Both the position numbers and the translations under genes were made by a program. From the NCBI GenBank assembly GCA_949388605.1, contig CASKJV010000006.1, positions 25,926 through 89,925 of the forward strand: a DNA stretch of 64,000 nt, given 5' to 3'. Below, one piece after another: positions 1 through 9,694 of this stretch. The notes beneath the pieces were generated by a model, which saw nothing but the letters and a program-made list of their open reading frames with translations, searched no databases and was not told where the DNA came from. Numbering within the stretch: position 1 is the first letter of the stretch; each line of letters starts with the position of its first letter. The stretch is from an uncultured Clostridia bacterium. GTDB lineage: Bacteria; Bacillota; Clostridia; TANB77; CAG-508.

Positions 1-735
1 GTTGATTTTGATGTAGAAAAAATACAAAATCAAATTTATAAAAATCCAGATTTAGAAGAATACTCAATAGATTTAGATTATACTATTGCAGATATTACAG
101 TACAAGATTTAGGAAAAGAAGCTTTTCCAGATTTGTTATCAAGTTTTTCTACTAAATATGTTACAAGCAATAAAGATAGAACTACAAATTTAAAATTAGC
201 AGCAAATAAAATCAATGGTCAAGTTGTTATGCCTGGAGAAATTTTCTCTTACAATAAAAGTGTTGGAAAAAGAACAATAGCAGCAGGTTATAAAGAAGCA
301 GCCATATATGAAAATGGAGAAGTTACATCTGGTTTAGGTGGAGGAATTTGTCAAATATCTACAACTTTATATAATGCAGTTATAAAAGCTGGAATGCTAA
401 TAGAAGAAAGAAGAAATCATATTTTTGTTCCTTCATATGCAAATGCAGGAAAAGATGCAACAGTTGCATGGGGATCTATTGATTTTAAATTTGAAAATAG
501 AAGAGAATATCCTATAAAAATAGAAGCATTTGTTGATAATGGAATTGCAAAGGTTAATATATATGGATTAAAAACAAATGAAGAATACGATATTTATGAT
601 TTATCTATCGAAAGTAAAACTATAAAATCAACTGATAAAACTTTGGTAGTAGAGTCATATAGAGCCTATAGAGATAGAGATGGGAATTTAGTAAGAAAAG
701 ATAAATTATATACAGATACATATAAAAAACATTAA
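1..735 (+). CDS. VanW-family protein, 5' end outside window
   Basis: The reading frame is open from the first base, so the gene starts outside the window. The visible 244 residues hold the conserved VanW core: a GEIFSYN segment, a GLGGGICQISTTLYNA motif, then an ERRNH segment and a DATVAWGSIDFKFEN segment. These are characteristic of the VanW/YoaR family, extracytoplasmic proteins often fused to peptidoglycan-binding domains. The molecular function of the family is not settled; a cell-envelope role is inferred. The missing N-terminus probably carries a membrane anchor or further domains. A terminator hairpin and a dispersed palindrome follow the stop codon. Confidence 0.88.
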   Translation, partial: VDFDVEKIQNQIYKNPDLEEYSIDLDYTIADITVQDLGKEAFPDLLSSFSTKYVTSNKDRTTNLKLAANKINGQVVMPGEIFSYNKSVGKRTIAAGYKEAAIYENGEVTSGLGGGICQISTTLYNAVIKAGMLIEERRNHIFVPSYANAGKDATVAWGSIDFKFENRREYPIKIEAFVDNGIAKVNIYGLKTNEEYDIYDLSIESKTIKSTDKTLVVESYRAYRDRDGNLVRKDKLYTDTYKKH

Positions 736-740
736 CTAAT

Positions 741-772
741 ATAATAGAAATTGCAGAGCAATTTCCTATTAT
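741..772. repeat. Dispersed palindromic repeat, copy 1
   Basis: Near-perfect inverted repeat: ATAATAGAAATTGC, a 3-base loop, then GCAATTTCCTATTAT. Related palindromes occur near 1707, 5228, 22811, 25652, 47065 and 49571, always between genes. It sits directly after a stop codon and just before a separate terminator hairpin. Confidence 0.7.
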
Positions 773-781
773 AAAACAAAA

Positions 782-836
782 GAGTCACTTTTACATTATC
801 AAATATTTTAAATATATTTAAAGTGGCTCATTTTTC
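782..836 (+). terminator. Rho-independent terminator after vanW-type gene
   Basis: GAGTCACTT pairs with AAGTGGCTC across an AT-rich loop of about 30 bases, followed by a T-rich run. It lies between the VanW-type gene and trmB and would separate their transcripts. Confidence 0.65.
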
Positions 837-860
837 TATGTAGAAATGAGGGATAATAAA

Positions 861-1514
861 ATGAGAATTAGAAGAAAAAAATGGGCTAAAGAAGAATTAG
901 AAAATGCTAAATTTTATATTGATAAACCAGAAGAATTTAAAGGAAATTGGCAAAATAAATTTTCTAAAAAACAATCTTTACATATTGAACTTGGATGTGG
1001 AAAAGGGAGCTTTATATCAAACTTAGCTTCAAAGCATAGAAATATAAATTATATTGCTGTTGATATGATAGAAGCAATGTTAGGCCTTTCAAAAAGAAAC
1101 ATTGAAAATGCTTATAATTATGAAAATCCAGAAAACTTATTTTTAATTAGAGCTAATGTAGAACAAATCCTTAATGTATTTGATAAAAAAGATAAAATTG
1201 AAAGGATATATATAAATTTCTGTAATCCATGGCCTAAAAAGAAACACAATAAAAAAAGATTAACACATACAAGACAATTAGAATCTTATAAAAATATTTT
1301 AATAGACAATGGAGAAATTTATTTTAAAACTGATTCAGATGAACTATTTGAAGCAAGTCTTGAATATTTAGAAACAGCAAATTTTGAAATAGTATCAAAA
1401 ACAAATGATTTACATGAAGAACCAATTTTTGATGAAAATATTATTACAGAACATGAAAAAATGTTTTCAGAAGAAGGAATAAAAATAAAGGCATTAATTG
1501 CAAAATTAAAATAA
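861..1514 (+). CDS. trmB: tRNA (guanine-N7-)-methyltransferase
   Basis: Methylates G46 at N7 in the variable loop of tRNA using S-adenosylmethionine. The SAM motif is IELGCGKGSF, followed by an acidic AVD at the end of strand 2. The TrmB signature NFCNPWPKKKHNKKRL is the family's tRNA-binding and catalytic segment. At 217 residues it has the usual length. I chose the ATG at 861 because AGGG sits 8 bases upstream; an ATG at 846 is in frame but has no ribosome binding site and would only add MRDNK. Confidence 0.95.
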   Translation: MRIRRKKWAKEELENAKFYIDKPEEFKGNWQNKFSKKQSLHIELGCGKGSFISNLASKHRNINYIAVDMIEAMLGLSKRNIENAYNYENPENLFLIRANVEQILNVFDKKDKIERIYINFCNPWPKKKHNKKRLTHTRQLESYKNILIDNGEIYFKTDSDELFEASLEYLETANFEIVSKTNDLHEEPIFDENIITEHEKMFSEEGIKIKALIAKLK

Positions 1515-1657
1515 ATATACAAATATTATAAATTTAATTTTGTGATAACCAGTGAGTATGCAACTAAAGATAAATATTAATTTAAAATCTATTATGTTAG
1601 AATTTACAAATAAAAATATATTAAAACCTTTTTAGGAGATATTATGAATTGTTATTT

Positions 1658-1700
1658 AACCTTAAAATATTTAAGTTTATTTTAAGGTTTTATATATAAA
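1658..1700 (+). terminator. Terminator downstream of trmB
   Basis: AACCTTAAAATA pairs perfectly with TATTTTAAGGTT across a 7-base loop, followed by a weak AT-rich tail. It lies in the 282-base gap between trmB and the ABC ATPase gene. Confidence 0.55.
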
Positions 1701-1706
1701 ATTTTT

Positions 1707-1743
1707 TCTATAATAGAAATTGTTTTACATTTTCTATTATAGA
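1707..1743. repeat. Dispersed palindromic repeat, copy 2
   Basis: TCTATAATAGAAATTG, a short loop, then a matching arm ending CTATTATAGA. It resembles copies 1 and 6. The flank AAACCTTTTGGGAAA resembles the flank of the copy near 22811, suggesting the repeat unit may be longer than the palindrome. Confidence 0.6.
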
Positions 1744-1796
1744 AACCTTTTGGGAAAATAAGTTATACAACTAAAAAATTTAAGGAGGAAAAAACT

Positions 1797-2951
1797 TTGA
1801 TAAAAGTAAAAAATGTTACTAAAAAATATGGTAATTTCTACTCTGTTAGAAATATCAATTTTGAAGTCAAAGAAGGCGAAATAGTTGGATTTCTTGGACG
1901 TAATGGTGCAGGAAAAACTACAACTATGAATATGATTACTGGTTTTATCGAACCTACTTCAGGAGAAATAATTGTTGGAGGTTATAATGTTGACCAAAAA
2001 CCAAAAAAAGTAAAAGCTCAAATTGGTTATATGCCAGAAGGAACACCATTATATTCTGATTTAACTGTAAAAGAATTTGTAGGGTATATGGCAGAATTAA
2101 AACTAATACCAAGAAAGGAACGTAAACAAGCTATTCAAAAGGCCATTGAAGTTACAGGATTAGAAAAAGTTCAGAATAATTTAACTAAAAATTTATCTAG
2201 AGGTTATAAACAAAGAGTGAGTTTAGCTGGAGCAATTGTTGGTAATCCAAAAATATTAATATTAGATGAACCAACTGTTGGTTTAGATCCAAGACAAGTA
2301 ATTGAAATAAGAGAACTTATAAAATCTTTTAGAAAAGATCATACTGTATTAATTAGTTCACATATTCTTTCTGAAATAAGCCAAATTTGTGAAAAAGTAA
2401 TTGTTATAGATAAAGGTGAAATTATTGCAGTTGATACTCCTGAAAATCTAGAAAAAAGCACTACAGACAAAACTGTATTAAATATTGTTGTTGATGATGT
2501 AAATAACAAATTTGAAGTATTAAAGGATAAAATTGAAGAAATAGAAAATATTAAATTAGTAAAAGAAAATGAAGATAAAAGTAAAGAATATTTAGTAGAA
2601 ACATCTTCAAAGGTTGATATTAGAAGAAAAGTTTCTTCTAATTGTGCAGAAGAAAATATTATTATACTTGAAATGAAGATTTCTGAAAACTCATTAGAAG
2701 ACGCATTTATTAAACTTGTTGAAGGAAGAAAAGAATATAGTCAAAAAGAAATTGAAAAAATGCAATACGATAAAGAAATTGATGAATTAAGAGAAGAAGA
2801 AAAAATTCGTAAAGAAGAAAAAGAAAATAGAAAGCAAGCTATTAAAGAAGAAAAAGCTAGAAAAAGAGCTAGCAAAGAAGCAAAAAAGGAAAGTAAGAAT
2901 GAAATAAAGAAAAATAAAGAAAAAACATCTGATAAAGGAGGTAGTAAATAA
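1797..2951 (+). CDS. ABC transporter ATPase, GldA-like
   Basis: Nucleotide-binding subunit of an ABC-2 type exporter. Walker A is GRNGAGKT (34-41), the signature is LSRGYKQ, and Walker B with the D-loop is ILILDEPTVGLDP. A C-terminal extension from about residue 320 is almost entirely Lys/Glu/Arg and is probably a coiled helix. It starts with TTG, 8 bases after a strong AAGGAGG; no better start is visible. The stop overlaps the start of the permease gene. With the next two genes it forms the GldA-GldF-GldG arrangement. In Bacteroidetes this is linked to gliding, but it is common in non-gliding bacteria, so the substrate is unknown. Confidence 0.9.
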   Translation: MIKVKNVTKKYGNFYSVRNINFEVKEGEIVGFLGRNGAGKTTTMNMITGFIEPTSGEIIVGGYNVDQKPKKVKAQIGYMPEGTPLYSDLTVKEFVGYMAELKLIPRKERKQAIQKAIEVTGLEKVQNNLTKNLSRGYKQRVSLAGAIVGNPKILILDEPTVGLDPRQVIEIRELIKSFRKDHTVLISSHILSEISQICEKVIVIDKGEIIAVDTPENLEKSTTDKTVLNIVVDDVNNKFEVLKDKIEEIENIKLVKENEDKSKEYLVETSSKVDIRRKVSSNCAEENIIILEMKISENSLEDAFIKLVEGRKEYSQKEIEKMQYDKEIDELREEEKIRKEEKENRKQAIKEEKARKRASKEAKKESKNEIKKNKEKTSDKGGSK

Positions 2952-3640
2952 TGTTTGCAGTAATGAAAAAAGAGTTAAAGAGTTATCTTTTATCTCCAGT
3001 AGGATATATTTTTATAGGATTATTTTTATTAATATTTAGTATATTTTTCTATACTACAATATTTAATAGTCAAGTGTTAAATTTTGAATACTTATTTTAT
3101 AATGGTGCTACAATTTTAACTTTTGTAACTCCAGTTTTAACAATGAGAATGTTTTCAGAAGAAAGAAAAAATGGGACAGAACAATTAATTCTTACTTCTC
3201 CAAGAAGTATTACATCTGTTGTGTTGGGAAAATTTTTTGCAGCAGTAATAATAATGATTATTACTGAATTATTCACATTAATGTATTTTGGAATTTTGAA
3301 ATATTTTGGAAAACCATCCCTAGTTGTTGCACTTAATACATTGTTTGGATTTTTATTATTAAGTTTAGCATATATATCATTTGGTATGTTTGCATCAAGT
3401 ATTACAGAAAATCAAATTGTTGCTTCTGTTTTAACAATAGGAGTATTTATGATTATGTGGTTTGTACCTAATATGGATGGAATTTTTCAATCAGTAAGTT
3501 TATTTTCATTAATAGATAAATTTGATAAATTTCCAACAGGATTAATTTCAATTTCAGAAATTATTACATTTGTTTCTTTTGCAGTATTATTTATATTACT
3601 TACAATAATAACATTGCAAAGAAGAAAAAGTGTAAAATAA
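2951..3640 (+). CDS. ABC-2 permease, GldF-like
   Basis: Integral membrane subunit of the exporter, 229 residues with about six hydrophobic segments. The EERKNGTEQLILTSP segment after the second helix is characteristic of ABC-2/GldF permeases. The ATG overlaps the TAA of the ATPase gene by one base (TAATG), so translational coupling is likely. It is followed 19 bases later by the GldG-like gene. Confidence 0.9.
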   Translation: MFAVMKKELKSYLLSPVGYIFIGLFLLIFSIFFYTTIFNSQVLNFEYLFYNGATILTFVTPVLTMRMFSEERKNGTEQLILTSPRSITSVVLGKFFAAVIIMIITELFTLMYFGILKYFGKPSLVVALNTLFGFLLLSLAYISFGMFASSITENQIVASVLTIGVFMIMWFVPNMDGIFQSVSLFSLIDKFDKFPTGLISISEIITFVSFAVLFILLTIITLQRRKSVK

Positions 3641-3659
3641 GAGAGGAGATGAAATCAAA

Positions 3660-5174
3660 ATGAATGAAAAAAAAGAAGATGTTATTGAAAATAAAATAAC
3701 TTTAAAAGAAAAGATATCTTTAAAGTTTAGAAAAGGATTGATTGTTAGTAAAACAACAACTATTTTAATAATTCTAATTTTATTAGCAGCTTATGTTGCT
3801 ATAAATGTTGGCGTACAAAATCTAGACTTACCTGAAATAGATGTTACAGAAAATAAAATATATACTTTATCAGATGCTTCCAAAAATGCGATATCTAATG
3901 TAAATCAAGAAGTTAAAATTTATGCATATGGTTTTGAGGAAGATGGAAGTTTAATAAAATTATTAAAACAATATAATAAAGTAAATGAAAAAATTAATTA
4001 TGAAATTATAAATGAAGAAACTAATTATTCTATGGTACAAGATCATGACTTAAAAGAGGGATATTATGTATTAATACTAAAATCAGGAAGCTCAGAAAAA
4101 GTAATAGATGCATCTACAGATTTTTCTACTTATGATTATACAACAGGGCAAAGTATAGATACTACAGAACAAGTACTTACAAATTCAATTCTTTCATTAA
4201 ATCAAGAAAATAAACCAAAAGTCTATTTTATGCAAGGTCATGGAGAATATGAAAGTTCAGCAATACAAGTACTTACAACTTACTTACAAAATGAAGCCTT
4301 TGAAGTTAGCGAATTAAATTTAATTACAGCAGGAAATATTCCAGAAGATTGTGATATATTAGCAATAATGTCTCCAACAGAAGATTTCATGGAAGTAGAA
4401 GTCCAAGCAATTAAAAATTATATAAATAAGGGTGGAAATATTTATTTCTCATTAGATGTTGTTTCTGAAACAACAGCATTACCAAATTTACAATTACTAT
4501 TAGATGAATATGGTGTTTCTGTACAAAATGGTTATATTTTAGAATATGGTGAAAATCAATCAATGTCTAGTTATCCATATATTTTTATGCCACAATTATC
4601 TAGTACAAATAAGATTACAGAAGATATATATTCAGATAGTTTTATGTGGTTAGTATATTCTGCTAGATTAAAATTCAAAGATGAAGAAACTTTACAAAAT
4701 TTAAATGTTACAAAAGAAACATTATTATCTTCTACAGATGATTCTATATTTGTAACAGATTTATCTTCAGATATAACATCAGCTATGCAATCTGGAGAAA
4801 CTGGTTCATCTGAAATAGGTTCATTACTTACAAAAAAAATAAATATAACAAACGAAAATGGTGAAGAAAAAACAGAAGAATCAAATTTAGTTATAGTTTC
4901 GTCTGGAAGTTTTATAAGTGATTATCAAATTTCAGCATTAAGTCAAACTCGTCCTTTATCATATATAGGAAGCAATAAAGACTTTGTAATAAATTCTATG
5001 GCTTATTTAGGAGATAAAGGAAACACATTAACAATTAGAAAAGATATGGCAAACTCTACCTATACACCAACAGAAACACAAAATAAAATTGTTATAAGCT
5101 TAATCTTTTTTGTTCCAATAATAATAATATTTATAGGTGTTATGATTGGAATTTACAGAAAGAAAAGAAAATAA
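3660..5174 (+). CDS. GldG-like ABC auxiliary protein
   Basis: A 504-residue protein with one membrane helix near residues 29-50, a large extracytoplasmic domain and a C-terminal helix at about 478-499. It matches the GldG / ABC-type auxiliary family: the N-terminal DVTENKIYTLSDASK segment and the central YFMQGHGEYE segment are typical. It is preceded by GAGAGGAG and belongs to the same operon as the ATPase and permease. It probably couples the exporter to an extracytoplasmic substrate; the substrate is not predictable. Transcription ends at the hairpin directly downstream. Confidence 0.85.
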   Translation: MNEKKEDVIENKITLKEKISLKFRKGLIVSKTTTILIILILLAAYVAINVGVQNLDLPEIDVTENKIYTLSDASKNAISNVNQEVKIYAYGFEEDGSLIKLLKQYNKVNEKINYEIINEETNYSMVQDHDLKEGYYVLILKSGSSEKVIDASTDFSTYDYTTGQSIDTTEQVLTNSILSLNQENKPKVYFMQGHGEYESSAIQVLTTYLQNEAFEVSELNLITAGNIPEDCDILAIMSPTEDFMEVEVQAIKNYINKGGNIYFSLDVVSETTALPNLQLLLDEYGVSVQNGYILEYGENQSMSSYPYIFMPQLSSTNKITEDIYSDSFMWLVYSARLKFKDEETLQNLNVTKETLLSSTDDSIFVTDLSSDITSAMQSGETGSSEIGSLLTKKINITNENGEEKTEESNLVIVSSGSFISDYQISALSQTRPLSYIGSNKDFVINSMAYLGDKGNTLTIRKDMANSTYTPTETQNKIVISLIFFVPIIIIFIGVMIGIYRKKRK

Positions 5175-5182
5175 TTTTTTTA

Positions 5183-5231
5183 TAGAAAGTAGGTAATTTA
5201 AAATAAAGTTACTTACTTTCTATTTATTTTA
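5183..5231 (+). terminator. Terminator of the Gld-like exporter operon
   Basis: TAGAAAGTAGGTAA pairs with TTACTTACTTTCTA (5209-5222), followed by a T-rich tail. Confidence 0.75.
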
Positions 5232-5262
5232 TATAATAGAAAATTCTATATAATAGAGTTTT
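5228..5262. repeat. Degenerate dispersed repeat, copy 3
   Basis: Two head-to-tail TATAATAGA units joined by AAAATTC. Less symmetrical than the other copies and probably a decayed member of the family. Confidence 0.4.
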
Positions 5263-5360
5263 CAAAGTGAAACTATTCTTAAAAATATATAAAAACCTTT
5301 TTATTAATAATGTAAATTGTAACATTATAAAATACTTATTATAAAAAATAAAAAAAGTAC

Positions 5361-5389
5361 TTGCAATTTAGAAATGTATCTTGTATAAT
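5361..5389 (+). promoter_or_regulatory. Sigma-A promoter of the 37-residue gene
   Basis: TTGCAA and TATAAT are separated by exactly 17 bases. The predicted start near 5396 leaves a short leader to the ATG at 5423. Confidence 0.75.
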
Positions 5390-5422
5390 AATAATGTATT
5401 TTGAATACGGAGATGAATAAGT

Positions 5423-5536
5423 ATGAATTTACATGAATTTGAAGAGTATAATCAAAAAAAGTTAAACCATAATAGGTTAGAAATAACTTATTCATTTGTC
5501 ATAGGAAAAAAGCAAGTAAAAATAGAAAGAAGGTAG
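5423..5536 (+). CDS. Small protein of 37 residues, unknown function
   Basis: A short reading frame starting MNLHEFEEYNQKK and ending KQVKIERR. I do not recognise a family. It is a basic, soluble-looking peptide without a membrane helix. Support for a real gene comes from its signals: a 17-spaced TTGCAA/TATAAT promoter, a GGAGATG ribosome binding site 7-8 bases before the ATG, and a strong terminator whose stem begins at the stop codon. It stands alone between the exporter operon and purA. It could instead be a regulatory RNA with a fortuitous reading frame. Confidence 0.55.
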   Translation: MNLHEFEEYNQKKLNHNRLEITYSFVIGKKQVKIERR

Positions 5537-5560
5537 AATTATACTACCTTCTTATTTTTT
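5527..5560 (+). terminator. Terminator of the 37-residue gene
   Basis: GAAGGTAG, a 7-base loop, CTACCTTC, then ATTTTTT. The stem overlaps the stop codon of the small reading frame. Confidence 0.8.
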
Positions 5561-5693
5561 GGCTCAAAATGTTAAAATATATATAGTTTAGTATAACTTT
5601 AATTAGTTATTTACACTAATAGATTATTAAAAACATTAGATGAGTTTGATTTTATTTTTACTTCTTAGTTTCAAAATATAGAATAAAAATTAA

Positions 5694-6968
<1,275 letters not shown>

Positions 6969-6981
6969 GAGAATTATAATT

Positions 6982-8343
6982 ATGGAAAATATAAATACAT
7001 TACTTTCTATATCTCCAATTGATGGAAGATATAGAAATATAACAGAAAATATAAGTGAATATTTTAGTGAATATGCATTTATAAAATATAGAGTATTTGT
7101 TGAACTTGATTGGTTAAATTACTTGTTACATATGAATGAGATTTATTCAGGAAAAGAAGATTATACTTTAATATTTGAAGAAATAAAAAGTAAATTTGAT
7201 ATAGGAGAAGCCGAAAAGGTAAAACAAATCGAAAAAAGAACAAATCATGATGTAAAAGCTATTGAATATTATGTTAGAGAAAAACTTGAAGAATATGCAA
7301 TTGGTAATTTGAGTTATTTAGTACACTTTGCATGCACTTCTGAAGATATAAATAATATTGCTTATGGTAAAATGATAACAGATTTCAAAAATAATATATT
7401 ATTAAAAAATATAGAAGAACTAATTAATTCTATAAGACTTGAAGCAGACCAATTAGCTAATATTCCTATGCTAGGACATACACATGGTCAAAATGCGACA
7501 CCAACAACAGTGGGAAAAGAGCTTTCTGTTTTTGTTTATAGGTGGAACTCAATATATGAATATATAAAAAACATAAATTTAAAAGGTAAGTTTAGTGGAG
7601 CAGTAGGTAATTTTAATGGTCATGTAATTAGTTATCCTGAAATTGATTGGATAAATGTTTGCAAAAATTTTGTTAAAAGTCAAGGACTGGAATTCAATCC
7701 ATTGACAACACAAATAGAATCACATGATACTATTTGTATGTTATTTAGTTATATGAAATTGTTCAATAATATAACTATGGATTTTAATAGTGATATGTGG
7801 ATTTATATTAGTAGAGGCGATTTTAAACAGAAAACAATTGCAGGAGAAGTTGGTTCATCAATTATGCCTCATAAAGTTAATCCTATTAATCATGAAAATT
7901 CAATGGCAAACATCCGTATTGCAAATTCTATATTTGATTCATTAGCTAATAATCTGCAAATATCGAGAATGCAAAGAGATTTAAGCGACTCGTCAATGCT
8001 TAGAAATATAGGAGTTGGGTTTGCACACACTATTATTTCTATAAAACAAACACTAAAGGGATTTTCAAAAATGGAAGTAAATATAGCTAAATTGGAAAAA
8101 GATTTAGATGAAGCTCCAGAAGTCTTAGCAGAAGCTGTACAAACTATTTTAAGAAAAAATAAATATAATAATGCATATGAAATGCTAAAAGAATTAACAA
8201 GAGGAAAACAAATTTCTATACAAGATATTAGAAGTTTTGTGAGTAAATTGGATATAAATGAAAAAGATAAAGAAGTTTTAATTAATTTAACACCAAGTAA
8301 ATATATTGGATTAGCAAAAGAATTAGTATTTTTAAATAAATAG
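6982..8343 (+). CDS. purB: Adenylosuccinate lyase
   Basis: Cleaves adenylosuccinate to AMP and fumarate, and SAICAR to AICAR. The fumarase/aspartase signature GSSIMPHKVNP is present, with the HTHGQNATPTT and TSEDINN segments. With 453 residues and the INHENSMAN continuation it resembles the longer E. coli-type PurB more than the Bacillus form. The start is the ATG at 6982, 10 bases after an AGGAG that overlaps the purA stop codon; the reading frame itself extends back to 6958 without a ribosome binding site. Confidence 0.96.
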   Translation: MENINTLLSISPIDGRYRNITENISEYFSEYAFIKYRVFVELDWLNYLLHMNEIYSGKEDYTLIFEEIKSKFDIGEAEKVKQIEKRTNHDVKAIEYYVREKLEEYAIGNLSYLVHFACTSEDINNIAYGKMITDFKNNILLKNIEELINSIRLEADQLANIPMLGHTHGQNATPTTVGKELSVFVYRWNSIYEYIKNINLKGKFSGAVGNFNGHVISYPEIDWINVCKNFVKSQGLEFNPLTTQIESHDTICMLFSYMKLFNNITMDFNSDMWIYISRGDFKQKTIAGEVGSSIMPHKVNPINHENSMANIRIANSIFDSLANNLQISRMQRDLSDSSMLRNIGVGFAHTIISIKQTLKGFSKMEVNIAKLEKDLDEAPEVLAEAVQTILRKNKYNNAYEMLKELTRGKQISIQDIRSFVSKLDINEKDKEVLINLTPSKYIGLAKELVFLNK

Positions 8344-8479
8344 GTATAACATATATTATTATCTCCAGCTGTTAATGTAATAATTTCAAAATCATTCTGT
8401 AAATAGCAATTATCTTCATTTTCGTTATATTTTTTATATTCGCCGTATATCTTAAGTTCTTAATTGGCTATTAGTTAGA

Positions 8480-8512
8480 AAAACCTGGGCATTATTTTGC
8501 TCAGGTTTTTAA
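8480..8512 (+). terminator. Terminator downstream of purB
   Basis: AAACCTGGGC and GCTCAGGTTT pair across an AT-rich loop, followed by TTT. Probably ends the purA-purB transcript. Confidence 0.65.
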
Positions 8513-8616
8513 GATATAATTTAATATATATATACTATATAAATATTTTATACTAGCTAAGATTAAAATATAGCACCACACATGTTAACATAATTTATAG
8601 AAAAATCAATTATTTG

Positions 8617-8645
8617 TTGAAAAATTAGTAACTGTATGTTAAAAT
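8617..8645 (+). promoter_or_regulatory. Promoter of the binding-protein/XpaC-like operon
   Basis: TTGAAA and TAAAAT are separated by 17 bases, about 65 bases upstream of the first start codon. Confidence 0.55.
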
Positions 8646-8710
8646 ATATATGTTAGCACATTGAAAATTGAATATATTGTACGTAAACAAACAACAAGGA
8701 GGTATTGGCA

Positions 8711-9694
8711 ATGAAATATTATAGTGGAAAGTATAAGTTTTGGATAGTAGGAATTATAATAGCATCTATTTTCATGTTTATTAACAATCATTTTGCTATG
8801 AAAACTAATCCAAATCGGGAAAAGATCACAGTAAATGCACCCAACAATATGCATGCAGCATTTGAAAATACTATTTCTACACTTAAGGAAGATAAAAATT
8901 ATGTTCTTGAATTTACAGATAGTGAATCAGCAAATTTTACTGTAACAGAGGGAGCAGAGGGCTCAGGTAAACTTATTGCATTTTCTCCATTTGTTGCTGT
9001 ATTTAATTCAGATGAAGATTTGTATAGTGACTATGTAAATAATAAAATTTTTGTTGAATCAGATTTAGATTCGGATTATACAGATTTTGATTTTAAGAAA
9101 GTAATTGACCAGTGTTTAAGTAAATCTGGTTCGGATTTAAAAATCTATTGTCCATCTAAAAACAGCGTCTATTGGGAAGAATTTTACAATTTTTTATTAT
9201 TTACAGTTAATAATGGATATTATCCTAAAGATGAAAATATGTCAGAATGTGTAAAACAAGTAGAGAGCTTCCTTTCTACTAAAAATATTGGATTTTCTGA
9301 TTACAATTATTTAAGTAAAATTACAGCTATTTCTAAAAAGAGTATTTATTTTATGACTTATGTAGATTTCGCTAACCTATATAATAATAATCTTTCTCGT
9401 AATGCAAGAATTATGTATCCTAAATCAGTTGTATGTCATGAATATTATGCTAAATTTGATGAAACAGGAAAAATTCTTTTTAATTTTCTTTCTGATACGA
9501 AAAATAGTTTTGCGGGAACACCAACTTATAATATAGGATATACTCAACTATATTGGTCATATTTCAATACAAATTATACAAATGGTAATTATACTTATAA
9601 CTCTGATTTAACAACAAGAAATGAATATAATATTGTTGATATTCCAGATGGTAATATAGAAACTATAAATCATAGCAACAAGGAGGAGCAGTAA
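8711..9694 (+). CDS. Membrane-anchored binding-protein-like protein A
   Basis: A 327-residue protein with one N-terminal membrane helix (about residues 10-26) and a large domain predicted outside the cell. It is a clear paralogue of the product at 10620-11612: both share the order TVxAPxxMxxAF, IAFSPFV and YWxxFYNFxLxTxNxGxYP. The layout resembles type II periplasmic binding proteins of the SBP_bac_11 kind, some of which are fused to vWA domains elsewhere; this assignment is inferred. I chose the ATG at 8711, 8 bases after AAGGAGG, over an in-frame TTG at 8705 that is too close. Its stop overlaps the next start (TAATG). The ligand is unknown. Confidence 0.7.
   Translation: MKYYSGKYKFWIVGIIIASIFMFINNHFAMKTNPNREKITVNAPNNMHAAFENTISTLKEDKNYVLEFTDSESANFTVTEGAEGSGKLIAFSPFVAVFNSDEDLYSDYVNNKIFVESDLDSDYTDFDFKKVIDQCLSKSGSDLKIYCPSKNSVYWEEFYNFLLFTVNNGYYPKDENMSECVKQVESFLSTKNIGFSDYNYLSKITAISKKSIYFMTYVDFANLYNNNLSRNARIMYPKSVVCHEYYAKFDETGKILFNFLSDTKNSFAGTPTYNIGYTQLYWSYFNTNYTNGNYTYNSDLTTRNEYNIVDIPDGNIETINHSNKEEQ

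Larger units (their letters stand above)
8344..8710. other. Intergenic region between purB and the Ter-like island
   Basis: This 367-base gap contains a terminator near 8480-8512 and the promoter of the next gene. Between about 8345 and 8455 the minus strand reads as a plausible peptide (YGEYKKYNENEDN, then FEIITLTAGDNN) with no start codon and an upstream stop, possibly a decayed gene fragment. Confidence 0.4.

Noticed and set aside
1644..1685. 13-residue Leu-rich frame with AGGAG upstream, before the Gld-like ATPase
   Set aside because: Looks like a leader peptide, but it overlaps a terminator arm and no alternative stem pairing or leucine operon follows.
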